From positions 940,021-1,004,020 of the forward strand of contig NW_022098058.1 in the NCBI RefSeq assembly GCF_002288925.2: 64,000 nt of DNA, read 5' to 3'. Below are positions 48,835 to 60,529 of this stretch, in pieces. Position 1 is the stretch's first letter, and each line of letters begins with the position of its first letter. A program made the position numbers and the translations under genes. Source of the stretch: Delphinapterus leucas (taxonomy: Eukaryota; Chordata; Mammalia; Artiodactyla; Monodontidae). The notes beneath the pieces are model-generated. The model was not told the origin of the DNA and ran no database searches. It saw only the letters and a program-made list of their open reading frames with translations.

Positions 48835-50690
48835 ACACCAAAAGAACTGAGGACAAAAATAAAGAATGTAATAGCACTGAAAGAATAAAACACTTAGAAA
48901 TAAATCTAACCAAGGAGGTGAAAGACTTGCATGCTGAAAACTACAAAACATTGTTGAAAGTAATTTTTAAAAAGACAAAAATGAATGACAGATATCCTGT
49001 GTTCATGGAACAGAAGACTTAATATTGTTAAGATGTCAACTAACCAAAGCAACTCATCAATGCAATCCCAATGGCACTTTTTGCAGAAATAGAAAAATCC
49101 ACTGTAACATTCACATGGACTCTCAAGGGAACCAAATGGCCAAAACAACCTTGAAAAGGAAGAATAAAGTTGGAGGACTCATACCCCAAGAGTTGGAGGA
49201 GTCCAACTCTTAAATTTGTTACAAAGCTATGGTAATTAAAACAGTATAGCACTGGCGTAAGGATAGACATACAGACCAATTAAATAGAACACAGAGTACA
49301 GAAATAAGCCCTCACATACATGGTCAATTGATTTTCAACAAGGATGTCAAAAGCATTCAACAGGGAAAGGACAGTCTTTTTAACAAATGGTGCTCAGAAA
49401 ACTGGATTATCTACATTCAAAAAGATGAAGATGGACCGTTACTTACACCATATACAAAAATTAACTCAAAGTGGACCACAGACCTAAACATAAGAGCTAA
49501 AACTATAAAACTCTTCGGAGAAAACACATAGGAAAACCTTCATGACACTGATTTTGCAACAACTTCATGGCTATAACAGCAAAAGCACAAGCAACAAAAG
49601 AAAAAATTGATAAACTGGTTTTCATCAAAATAAAGCACTCTATGCATCAAAAGATACTATCCTGAAAACAAAAAGACAACCCAGAAAAAAGCTGAAAAAT
49701 ATTTGCAAACCATATATATAATGGATTAATATTCAAAACATTTAAAGAACTCTTAAAACTCAACAACAAAAAAACAAACAAGCCAATTAAAAAATGGGCA
49801 AAAGACTTGAACAGACATTTCTCCAAAGAAGAAAAACAAATGGCCACTAACCATATAAAAAGATGCTCAACATCATTAGTCATTAGAAAAATACAAATCA
49901 AAAAACCACAATGAGATACAAATTGACATCTACCAAGGTGTCTACAGTAAAAAAAAAAAAAAAAAAAAAAGGAAAATAACGAGTGTTGACACACATATAG
50001 AGAAATTGGAATCCTCAAGCATTGCTGGTGGGAATGTAAAATGGTGCAGCCACTATGGAAAATAGTTTGGTAGTTTCTGAAAAGGTAAACAAAGAATTAC
50101 TATGTGAACCAGAAATTCCTTTGCTAGGTACATATCCAAAAGAATGCAAAGCAGAGACTTGAACAGATACATGAACACCAATGCACACAGCAGCATTATT
50201 CACAACTACCAAAAGGTGAAAATAACCCATTACAGAAGAATGGATAAACAAAATGTGGTATATAGATACAATGGAATTCAGCCATAAAAAATAATGAAAT
50301 TTTTTTAAAAAAATAAAAAATAAATAAATAAAAATAATGAAATTTTGATATATGCTACAACATGGGGACCTTGAAAACATTATGCTTAATGAAATAAGCT
50401 GACAAAGAAGGACAAATAATATATGATTCCACTTATATGAGGTACCTAGAATAAGCAAATGCATAGACACAGAAAGTAGACCAGAGATTACCAAGAAATG
50501 GTGGGGAAAGTGGAAGAGTTATTATTTAATGGGTACAGAGTTTTCACTGGAAATGATGAAAAAGTTTTGGGTGTAATAGTGGTGATGGTGACACAACACC
50601 GTGAATGTACTTAATGCCACTGAATTGTACATTTATGAATGGTTAAAATGATAAATATGTTTTGTATATTTTCATCACAATAAAGACAAA
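48835..50690 (+). mobile_element. L1 ORF2 C-terminal half and 3' end, plus strand
   Basis: AAACACTTAGAAATAAATCT, then GATGTCAACTAACCAAAGCA, then GACATTTCTCCAAAGAAG and the 3' end CATCACAATAAAGACAAAAT. Many stops; an A-run at 49951-49970 and a tail-like insertion at 50304-50330 break it. Confidence 0.9.
50288..50346 (+). repeat. A-rich insertion with 16-bp TSD inside the L1
   Basis: AAAATAATGAAATTTT at 50288-50303 recurs at 50331-50346. The 27 bases between are TTT followed by A with spaced T, like a CHR SINE tail without a body. Confidence 0.75.
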
Positions 50691-51207
50691 ATAATAAAGA
50701 ATTTTCTTGTGCACTTTCCTCCATTATGATTGTTTTTTTGTTCACTGGCCCAAAGTCCTGGCAACATAAATATAATATCAATCTCAAATTTTAAAATGGG
50801 TTGAAATTGGAATGTGCTATGTATTAGCCTTAGATATTTTAGCAGAACATTCCATCCAAAGTTATTACCAGTGACCTATAATAAAAATAATTTATTCTCT
50901 TTGTAGGATACCTAAGGATCTGCAGCAATAAATCCTATACCTCAAGCTTAAACAACTAAAAAACTTCTGATTTCTCATTAATGGAAAGGAAGACAGATTT
51001 TAGAAACTGTGTCTTCAGGACATCTCCACGATCATTCTTCCCAGAGTAATAAACCTAGTTTATATCCAACAACTGCTATATGTCTAAAAGTACTTTTGCC
51101 CATTTCAAATACCAATTAAGTCCAAAGTAAATTCCTTTGGTTTTTCCCTTTTGATATTAAAAATTATAAAATTCCATATACTTCTGTTTTTAGTTAAAGT
51201 CTCTTAC

Positions 51208-51345
51208 CCACGCATACAGATAATAGTTTTTCTGTAGATTCATCTTCTTCTTTTGTTACTTTTTTTTTTGACATTCCAACAGTTTTCTTATATCCTTTTT
51301 TGGCTTGATCCACCAGACGCTGAAATTCATTCTGATGTTTTATAC
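51208..51345 (-). CDS. RAD18: RAD18 coding exon, fourth from last (RAD6-binding region end)
   Basis: This 138-nt exon has acceptor TTGAATTTCAG at its high-coordinate end and donor GTGG|GTAAGAG at its low end. It has two leading bases, 45 full codons and one trailing base, and reads IKHQNEFQRLVDQAKKGYKK followed by a Lys/Glu-rich stretch ending in EKLLSVCV. From memory this aligns with about human residues 344-389, inside the region that binds the E2 enzyme RAD6. The trailing G joins GA of the next exon to make Gly. Compared with my recollection of human, one residue is missing near the TVTITKED segment. The preceding exon, which should end one base into an Arg codon, was not found between here and 64000, so that intron exceeds 12.6 kb. 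Confidence 0.95.
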
Positions 51346-51609
51346 CTGAAATTCAAAAGATCTTCTCAGTAAATCAAGGACTATAAAAGTTACATGTCTA
51401 CAACCGATGGACTGAACACCAAGAATAACACAAGCTTGCTCAAGAACAGCACCCTTTGGACACACTTACAACGAATTTAAAAGGCCTGGAGAGCTGAGGA
51501 AGCATTCTTTTATATCTTCCCCGTTCCTCAGATACAAACTTGAAACATGATATTCCTAGTTCGCAACTGTAGTTTCTTCCCATATCCTGCTCTTTTAAAA
51601 AGGCTTTTT

Positions 51610-51811
51610 TTTTTTTTTTTCCGTACGCGGGCCTCTCACTGTTGTGGCCTCTCCCGTTGCGGAGCACAGGCTCCGGACACGCAGGCTCAGCAGCCATGGC
51701 TCACGGGCCTAGTCGCTCCGCGGCATGTGGGATCTTTCTGGACCGGGGCACGAACCCGTGTCCCCTGCATCGGCAGGCAGACTCTCAACCACTGCGCCAC
51801 CAGGGAAGCCC
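51610..51811 (-). mobile_element. CHR SINE, short form, minus strand
   Basis: A perfect 14-bp TSD, TAAAAAGGCTTTTT, occurs at 51596-51609 and 51812-51825. Same strand as RAD18, about 265 nt upstream of an exon. Confidence 0.97.
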
Positions 51812-51825
51812 TAAAAAGGCTTTTT

Positions 51826-54518
51826 GATAAGAGCATGAAAGATGCTGTTTTCTTAAATATAACCAAAAGACACCATTCTAACTTCCCAGACACAACCGAG
51901 TACTAAGAGGAAGAACATTAACTGAGTATAAAAGCAGAAACTTCTAGGAAAGTTGGATAAAAACATAGGATACCTACTTTAATTTCCCCTTTTTCCTTCA
52001 CATTTCTTGCCTGTTTCCTATCAGAACCCCTTTAATAATCTAAGATCCCCACCACCACCAATCTACCTTATCTTAGGATATTATAATTAATCAATCTTAA
52101 TTTACTACTACTTTAACACCTCTGAAGATAATTTAAGCCTGACCTCCAGGTCACCATTATTAGTGTACATTAATTTACTCAATAAAGAGTAGCCGTTCGT
52201 CATTCGACCATGGACTTGAACACATCTATTTGTGATTCTGAACCATGGTTCAAACAGCTGAGGCTGTACTTACTTATCTAGCAACCTTAAACACTTAAGT
52301 CATGGTCCAAAATAATGTTGTAGATCCTATAAAAATACATTTTAGAAAGAGTCATACTGCAAGAAGTTAACACAAAGTTTTGAGACTGTTTTCCTCCAGT
52401 AACCATCATATTCCCTGTAGTTATTCCCATGAATAACTGGGTTTAGGGGAAAATTTGTGCTTCGGTTGAAAACTATGCATTTTCTAGAGCCACACTTCCA
52501 GGATTCCAGTCATCCACTGCCCTTGAGCTATGTTACAGTTCTGTAATTTGTAGATAACCAACCACAATGGAAAACAATTCTTGTCTATAGACAAGCAGAA
52601 TCCTGTCTGGTGAAGGTTCGATGGACTTCCGTCCCCCTCTGGAAAAAGCCAGTTTTCCCTCCATTTGCATATTCATTTCAATATTCCTGATCTATACATG
52701 TGACTGTTCTTTGGACATTAGGGACAGAATGCTCCTAATTCCAACATATTTATGTGCACGGTATGTGTATGGAAAACTCCCAGTGAAACTAATGTGTTGG
52801 GTTGCAAAGTGTCTGGTAAATTTTAAATAAGAGACTGGTTAAAATTTCAGCAAAATATAAGCTGCCCATAAAGATTACTAGAAAAAATTAGCTCTTCAGA
52901 AATAGGTGAGATCTCATGTAGAATACAAGCTAGGTGATTTCTTTTAAGTCCTATTTAACTCTGTACATTTGAGAACAATTACTTCGTACTTGTTCAGCTC
53001 TCCGGAATCAATGGGCTACCACCACTGCCATCCTTATGTAGTTTGTCTTAGGCAAGGGTAACACAGCACTATGGGGTCTACATAATTTAAGCAGATCAGC
53101 CTGGGCCATTCTGCTAGTAAGGCTTCTCCTGCTAGTAAGGCTCCTCCGTTGTGTACTTATGGATTGTGGATTTAGAAAATGACTCAGGAAACTTGCTAAA
53201 GTAATCTCATAACAGCTAAGGAGGCTTAATGACTTTATCTTCTAAAGTAATAAAATCCCAGGTTTAGAAGAGATTTTCTTTTTAAATCTAATTACCCCTA
53301 CAGCTAGGTTGGAAAGCAAAAAGTAAATGGCAACCACAGCTTTGGCTTTGGCCCAAGAAGTCCAATAACCCCTCAAAAAATGAACAATGCCAAGAGATTA
53401 TCACTAATAAAATTGTTCCCACTCATTTTAGGAGTTCTGCCATTTGGCAAGGAGAACTTTAGAGTTTAAAGTCTCAGTTCTGCTGGCTCAATGCCCTGAA
53501 TTTACCTCTTAAAAGTTTTAAGTGGTTCAGACAGTGGTAGGAGCTGACAAATAAGCCCACATTGAACCAAGTCATACTCTTCAAGATTTTTAATACTTGA
53601 ATCATACCACCCTTTCTGCCTCACCAAGTTGAAATACCATAATCTTTTCTAGTGCCAAGTGAAGCCCTTCATGCCCTCACCACCTCACCTGCTCTTTTTT
53701 TAGAGCAGCGTTTACAGCCAGAGTATCTCTGGGTCTGCCCATGAACCCAGGGGTGCACCAAAACCAGGATCCCAAGAGTGGGACAGACTCTAGCCTCTAA
53801 AGTGATGTCACTGAGATACATACTCATTTACTTTAAATCACAGAGTGCGTCTGAAGTCAGTGTCTCCCAAAGTAAAATCTCATGTCTTTTTTTCCCCAAC
53901 TACCTATGACACCCACGCAGCAAACATGGATGAAGAACAGATTAACACTAAAGGCTAACATTCACTCAGGATTCATTCATTTAACCTGAACTGACTAGCC
54001 TCACTTTAAATTCATGACCGTAAGTCAAACAAGCACTCAGCACTATCGTACAACATTTCTACATTTCTCAAGTAAACTTTGCTTTACAATTCTCCAAAAT
54101 GTCGACTTCATACTTTCTCCAAACCTCCAACACTCCCATCTCAGTTGGGCTCACACTACTTTGAAACTACAGAAAACTTCTAACAGGAACTCTGTCGTCT
54201 TCCAACTACCACTACTTCATCTGTGCACACATGATCTATCTTCCTGGCAGTTAGCATGAAACGGTGATCCTTGCTGCAATTAAGGGCCAACTGCTAATTT
54301 ATGCTCTGGATTCCATCACTAAGGCCTTCTCAGTGATACAGTATGTGCAATTATCCTTTACTCTATCATCTATTTCCCCCTCTCTTGTGAATCTTTCCCA
54401 CTGCATACAAATAAGCCTAGGACGGGACCGTGCTTTTGAAACACAGTGTGGGTTGTGAAAACAACTTAGTAGATCCAGACCAGCATTTTTTTCTTAAAAC
54501 AATAATAAGAATAGGATG
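51826..54518. other. RAD18 intron, nothing recognised
   Basis: No repeat with clear identity and no splice-flanked exon. The preceding RAD18 exon was searched for here and not found. Confidence 0.45.
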
Positions 54519-54722
54519 GGGCTTCCCTGGTGGTGCAGTGGTTGAGAGTCCGCCTGCCAATCCAGGGGACACGGGTTCGTGCCCCGGCCCGGGAAGATCC
54601 CACATGCCACGGAGTGGCTGGGCCCGTGAGCCATGGCTGCTGAGCCTGCGCGTCTGGAGCCTGTGCTCCGCAACGGGAGAGGCCACGGCAGTGAGAGGCC
54701 CGCGTACTGCAAAAAAAAAAAA
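54519..54722 (+). mobile_element. CHR SINE, short form
   Basis: Starts GGGCTTCCCTGGTGGTGCAG, tail A13. Flanks share AAGAATAG, a short imperfect TSD. Confidence 0.92.
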
Positions 54723-54763
54723 AGAATAGAATAAAAAGTGCCAGAGTGCATTAAAAATGGAAA

Positions 54764-54864
54764 GAGGAAACAACCAAGATGTCCTTCGTTAGGTTAATGG
54801 ATAATAAACTGTGGTACATCCAGAGAGTGGAGTGTCATTCAGCTCGAAAAAGAAGTAAACTACT
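54764..54864 (+). mobile_element. L1 ORF2 C-terminal fragment, plus strand
   Basis: GGAAACAACCAAGATGTCCT, then GTGGTACATCCAGAGAGTGG, then GTCATTCAGCTCGAAAAAGA. The next SINE begins immediately. Confidence 0.7.
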
Positions 54865-55187
54865 GGGACTTCCCTAGGGGCTCAGTGGTTAAGAATCCGC
54901 CTGCCAATGCAGGGGTCATGGGTTTGAGCCCTGGTCCGGGAAGATTCCACATGCTGTGGAGCAACTAAGCCCGTGCACCACAACTACTGAGCCCGCGTGC
55001 CACAACTACCGAAGCCCATGCGCCTGGAGCCCATGCTCCGCAACGAGAAGCCACCACAGTGAGAAGCCCACACGCCGCAATGAAGAGCAGCCCCCGCTCA
55101 CCGCAACTAGAGAAAGCCCGCACGCAGCAACAAAGACCGAATGCAGCCAAAAATAAATAAATTTATAAAAAATAAATAAATAAAAAT
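54865..55187 (+). mobile_element. CHR SINE, long form
   Basis: Starts GGGACTTCCCTAGGGGCTCA, ends GCAGCCAAAAATAAATAAAT with a long AAATA tail. Confidence 0.92.
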
Positions 55188-55614
55188 CTAGATGTGGACA
55201 TATGCTTTCACTTCTGCTGGGTAAATAGCTAGGAGTAGAATTACTGGTAGGTAGCTTTATGTTTCCATTTATAACAGACTACTAAACTGTTTATCTAAGT
55301 GGCTGTATCATATTACATTCTCACCAGCAATGTATAAGAGTTCCATTAGCTCTACATCCTGGACAGCACTTGGGATTATCCTTTCTTTCTTTCTTTTTTC
55401 TTTTTTGCCATTAAAATAACCGTATCTTTTCATGTGGTTATTTGGTATTTGAGTATCTCCTTCTCTGAAGATGTTTAAATATCTGTGCTTTTAAAAAATA
55501 CATCCTAGGACTTATTGAATTTTAAGAGTTCTTTATATAATACAGATACTAGCACTTTGTCAAATATAAATTTTACAATATTTTCTCACAATCTGTGACT
55601 TGCTTTTTCATTTT

Positions 55615-55734
55615 CTTTTTTTTTTTGCCACACCATGCAGCATGTGGGATCTTAGTTTCCCTACCAGGAATCGAACCCACGCCCCCTGCAGTGGAAACAT
55701 GGAGTCTTAACAACTGGACCACCAGGGAAGTCCC
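55615..55734 (-). mobile_element. CHRL-like SINE, minus strand
   Basis: T-run, then GCCACACCATGCAGCATGTG, and end GGACCACCAGGGAAGTCCC. Confidence 0.85.
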
Positions 55735-56054
55735 TTCATATTTGTCTTCTGAAGTGTAAAAGCTTTTGTTTTAATGAAATATAATTTATCACTTTTTTCT
55801 TTTTCTTTTACGATTCATACTACTTGTGAAAGATGATCATGTCAACTGTGAACAAGAAGTCTTATTTCTTCCTTTCAAATCTGAATCTTACTTCTCTTTC
55901 TTGCCTTATCACACTGGCAAGGACCCACGGTACAATGCTGAACAAAAGTGGTAAGAACAGACTTCTCTACCCTGTTCCTAGTCAGAAGAGAAGCATTCAA
56001 TATTTTACCATTAAATATGATGTTAGTTGTAGGTTTTTCAGATATCCTATACCA

Positions 56055-56272
56055 GAGCGGTCCCCAACCTTTTTGCACCAGGGACTGATTTCATGGAAGA
56101 CAAGTTTTCCACCGACCGGGGTTGGGGGATGGTTCAGGCGGTAATGGGAGCAATGGGGAGCGGCAGATGAAGCTTCACTCGCTCGCCCGCCGCTCACCTC
56201 CTGCTGTGCAGCCCGGTTCCTAACAGGCCGTGGACTGGTACCGGTCCACGGCCCAGGGGTTGGGGATCCCTG
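56055..56272. mobile_element. MER1-like hAT element with perfect 8-bp TSD
   Basis: 218 bp bounded by GAGCGGTCCCCAACC and GGTTGGGGATCCCTG, near-perfect inverted repeats. An exact 8-bp duplication, CTATACCA, occurs at 56047-56054 and 56273-56280, as hAT transposition makes. Non-autonomous: too short to encode a transposase. The inner right end carries the palindrome GGTACCGGTCC. Family name from memory. Confidence 0.9.
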
Positions 56273-57380
56273 CTATACCAGATTAAAAAAATTCTCATTT
56301 AGTGAGAGTTTTTATTACTAATGGGTGTTCAACTTTGACATATACTTATTCTGCATCTACTTATAAAATTATAGTGGTTTTTTTTCCAGTCTGTTAATAC
56401 ACTGAATTATATTGATCAATTTTCTAACATTAAACCAATCTTGCATTCTTAGGATAAATTCCACTTGGTTATAATGCATTATCCTTTTTATGTTGTGCTG
56501 GATTTGATTTACTAAAATATTGTTAAGAATTTTTGCATCTATGTTCATGAGGAATATTGGTCAGAACTTTTTATTATACTATCCTTGTCTGGTTTTAACT
56601 TTCATGGAAACTTTAGCTTCATAAAATGAGGTAGGAAGTATTCCTTCCTTTTCAATTTTTTAGAAAAAATTTTGTAGAATTGGTATTATTTCCTTCCTTA
56701 TGTGTTTCATAGAATTCACACCAGCGATGCCAACTGGATCTGGAGTTTTCTTCCTGGGGATGCAAATTCAATTCATTAACTAGATATAGGGCTATTCAAC
56801 CTTATCTATTTCTTCTTGAGTAAGGTTTGGTAATTGTGTCTTTCAAGAAATTTGTCCATTTCATGTATGTTTCCACACTGACTGGCATGAAGTTATTCAT
56901 AATATTCCCTTACTGTTCTTTTAATATCAATAGGATACTTAGTAATTCTCCCTCTTTTATTGCTGATATTGGCAATTTGTGCTTTCTCTCTTTTTGTCCT
57001 AATCAGGCTTGCTAGAGGGTTCCCAATTTTGTTGACCTTTACAAACAGCTTGTGGTTTCATAGATTTTCTCTGTTATTTTTCTGTCTTCAATTTCACTGA
57101 TTTCTGCTCTTCACTGTTACTTTCCATCTGCTTACTTAGGATGGAATTTGCCCTTCTTTTCCTAGTTTCTTAAGATGAAAGCATAGATAACAAATTTAAA
57201 ACCTCTTCTCTTTTTTAATATAAGCTTTTAATGCTACACATTTCCTTCTAAGCATTGCTTTAGCTGCAACACACATTGCTATGACGTCCTTTCATTCAGT
57301 TCAATTTATTCCCTAATCTGCATTTACCTCAGCCAGAATATTTTTCAATTCAAGTATGTATGTCATCTAAGGAATTCCAT

Positions 57381-57511
57381 TTGTTTTTTTTGTTTTTGTT
57401 TTCGTTTTTTGGCCACACTGTGCGCCTTCTGGGATCTAGTTCCCCAACCAGGGATCAAACCCAGGTCAGTGAAAGCAAGGACTCCTAACCACTGGACTGC
57501 CAGGGAACTCC
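57381..57511 (-). mobile_element. CHRL-like SINE, minus strand
   Basis: T-rich tail, then GGCCACACTGTGCGCCTTCT, and end ACTGCCAGGGAACTCCC. Confidence 0.85.
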
Positions 57512-58540
57512 CTTTTTGGTCTTTTTTTAATACTGTCCATTTCTCAACTCAGCATGACCCTCCCTCATTCTTCCTTCTTCTAAAGAACATATTTGTAAAT
57601 GTTGTTTAAACAGTTTTATCTACTAGTTTCATCGTCTCTGTCATTGCTGGGTCTGGTTCTATTAATTGATTTTTCTCTTTTCTAGGATGTTATGTTTTTG
57701 CTTCTTTGAATTCCTGGTAATTTCAATAGGATATTGTTAATTTTATATTGTTGTACCTATTTAGTGATTATTTTGAGGTTCCCCCACCTGGGACCTTAAA
57801 GCTGCCTGCAAGCTGTTGGACCTGTAGAGCTCACCATCTTATTTGTTTTCTTTCTCTCAGGGGAAACAGTCCTGTGCTACCTTTTTCCAATACCTGAAAA
57901 TCTACTGATTTATATATTTCATCTGGTTTTCTAGCTTTTAAGGGAGAAAAGTAAATACAGTCTGTTATTCCATCTGGGCTAGGAGTAGAAATCTCCATTT
58001 ACTTTGATTTTTCTGTGCTGGGAAAGTTATCTTTTTACCAAAATATGCCATTTATGATTTATGTTAATATAATGAATTTATTGTTGTTTTTAAATAAGTT
58101 AATAAATATTTTTGAAATTTCTCGGTTTTAATTTTTCTTAGACCCATGTGTTATTTGGAAGTGTATTATTTAGTTTCCAAATATTGGTGGTCTTCCAGAG
58201 GGCTTTGTGAACAAACTTTGTGCACTGAATGAACTCACAAGGTGACCTTCTGCAGACCCCCGGGGTTCTCTCTTCAGTGCAACTTTCTCTTCTCCACACT
58301 CTGTCTTGCAAACTTCAGCTCCTTCAGTTTCTCTGGTCTTTCTTTCTCCTCAACTCAGAGCCCTCCAAGCTCTGCCTAGGATCTCCCTGCCTGACTAGGA
58401 GCCTAGAAACTCTATTATAGGGCTCATATAATAAATTTTTCCATCTCTCAGAGATTCCTGTCCTTTGTTACCTAATGTCTAACGTCTTGAAAACTATTTC
58501 ATATGTTTTGTCCATTTACAGTGGTTGTTTGTTGTTTTTT

Positions 58541-58558
58541 GGGGGGGGGCGGGGGGGG
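58541..58558. repeat. G9-C-G8 run
   Basis: Eighteen bases with a single C, directly after a T-rich stretch. C-rich in the RAD18 transcript. Length may be imprecise, because homopolymers are error-prone. Confidence 0.8.
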
Positions 58559-59789
58559 TTGTTGTATATCAGGTCTCAATTATTCTGCCTTGGCCAGAAG
58601 CAGAAGTCCCCCAAGCTTTAATATGTAATATGATACATATCAACAACTATAACCCACATAAATGAAAGCTCTTCGGTGCCCTAGACAAATTTTAAGAGTG
58701 TACAGAGGCTTAGAGAACTGAGAATTGTTGCTCTAAAAGTTGGGGTGCCCCAGGGCTTAGCCTTAGGCTCTGTTCCCCACAGAACTCTTCTCCCAGCTAA
58801 TTGTATCTAAGTATACAATTTTAAAGCACATGTCTTTTTAGTTAGATAGATTCATCCATTCATGCCTAATTCTCTTTTCCACGTGGATATCCACTAAAAC
58901 CCAAAACTTAACACAGACAAAATAGGAATTTTGATTCCATTTCCCCATCCACAATCCTCACCCTGGTATCCATCTCAGTAAATGGCATCATCACTCTCCA
59001 GGTGCTTGAACCAAAAGTGCAGGGGTCATTCTTGATTCCTCTTTTATTCACCCCCTATATTAAATTCATCAGCAAGTACTATTGGTTCTACTTTGAAAGT
59101 TTACCTTGAATTGTGTATTTTACTTCTGCTACCACTCTAGAAATGCCACATGCCTGACCTAATTTACTAAAATGGCCTCACTTCATTCAGGTCTCTTCTC
59201 AAACATCACATCACCCTTCTTAAAGGAGCCCTTCTGGTCGAGCAGCTCCATCACTTTCTACCCCTACCTTAAGTCTCTTCATAGCATGTATCACTATCTG
59301 ACACACCTTACTCGTTTGCTTACTGTCTGACTATTCCCAATACAGTGTAAGCTCCATGTGGGCAGAGACTTGGTCTGTTTCTTTAATGTTATATTCCCAA
59401 TACCTAGAATACTGTCTGGGTGATCCATAAATGTGGCCTGCGTGAAGAGCCTTTCGGTTAGTTTTCTTACTATTTCTTGCCACCTTACAATTTATTCTCT
59501 ATTCAGCAGATGCCATCTTTTTAGACATAAGTAAAATCGTATTACTTGTCTTTCTAAACTCTCCAATGACTTCCCACTGCAGGAAGAATAAAGCCCAGTA
59601 CACTCTTACAAGGTCTTTCCTTCCGGGACCTGGCCCTGCCTCCCTGTACACCACTCTTCCGCTTCGCTTACTACACTCTACTCACACCCGCCGACGCTGT
59701 GTCTACCTCAGCACCTCTGCCCCTGATGCTCCCTCTGCCTGCAATACTCTTCCTCCGGCTCTGTGAATGGCTGCCTTTATTTTCATTTC

Positions 59790-59894
59790 AATTTTTTTTT
59801 TTTTTTTTTTTGTCTGCGCCTGACCGGGGATCAAACCCAAGCCCCCTGCATTAGGAGCGCGGAGTCTTAACCACTGCGCCACCAGGGAAGTTCC
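59790..59894 (-). mobile_element. CHRL-like SINE, minus strand (5' member of a pair)
   Basis: Long T-run, then GACCGGGGATCAAACCCAAG, end GCGCCACCAGGGAAGTTCC. Confidence 0.85.
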
Positions 59895-59937
59895 GCTAGC
59901 AATATTGTTTTGTTTTGTTTTTTGTAATTTTACGTCA

Positions 59938-60210
59938 TTTTTTATTTATTTAATTTTATTTTTTGGCTGTGTTGGGTCTTCGTTTCTGCACGAGGGCTTT
60001 CTCTAGTTGCGGCAAGCAGGGGCCACTCTTCATCGTGGTGCGCGGGCCTCTCACTGTCGCAGAGCACAAGCTCCAGATGCGCAGGCTCAGTAGTTGTGGC
60101 TCACGGGCCTAGTTGCTCCGTGGCATGTGGGATCTTCCCAGACCAGGGCTCAAACCCGTGTCCCCTGCATTGGCAGGCAGATTCTCAACCACTGTGCCAC
60201 CAGGGAAGCC
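59938..60210 (-). mobile_element. CHR SINE, minus strand (3' member of a pair)
   Basis: GGCTGTGTTGGGTCTTCGTT to GCCACCAGGGAAGCC. CATTTC[A/G]ATTTTTTTTT lies at 59784 and 60211, outside both SINEs. Confidence 0.9.
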
Positions 60211-60529
60211 CATTTCGATTTTTTTTTTACTTATGACTCATCTCAAATGTCAACTCCTCAAGAAAAACCTTTTCTTGACTACATTATCTAATGTCCCCAT
60301 AATTTCTATAAATTACTCTGCTTTATTTTCTTTATAGCATCTGCCACCTAAAACTGTTACAGTCATCTGCTGATTTACTGTTATTTATCCGTCTGCTATT
60401 AGAATATAAGCTCCATGACGAGAAATTTATGTGTCTTGCTCACTGCTCTATACTCACTACCTAGAAGAACAGCTAGCACATAGCAGATGCTCAATAAACA
60501 TTTACTGAATTAGTGAACAACCAAATTAA

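Larger units (their letters stand above)
55188..58200 (-). mobile_element. Old L1 ORF2, minus strand, interrupted
   Basis: Reverse ORF2 sequence: TTCTCACCAGCAATGTATAA at 55319, AATCTTGCATTCTTAGGATA at 56438, TTTCAAGAAATTTGTCCATT at 56841 and TTATTTAGTTTCCAAATATT at 58166. Order and sense are consistent with one element of about 2.5 kb split by two CHRL-like SINEs and a hAT element. Confidence 0.82.
58900..60520 (+). mobile_element. L2 LINE, plus strand, split by two SINEs
   Basis: CATCTCAGTAAATGGCATCA at 58971, GTCATTCTTGATTCCTCTTT at 59026, CTTCCCACTGCAGGAAGAAT at 59571, then after the SINEs CTCATCTCAAATGTCAACTC at 60238 and GATGCTCAATAAACATTTAC at 60487, the L2 3' end. No intact ORF. Confidence 0.85.
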
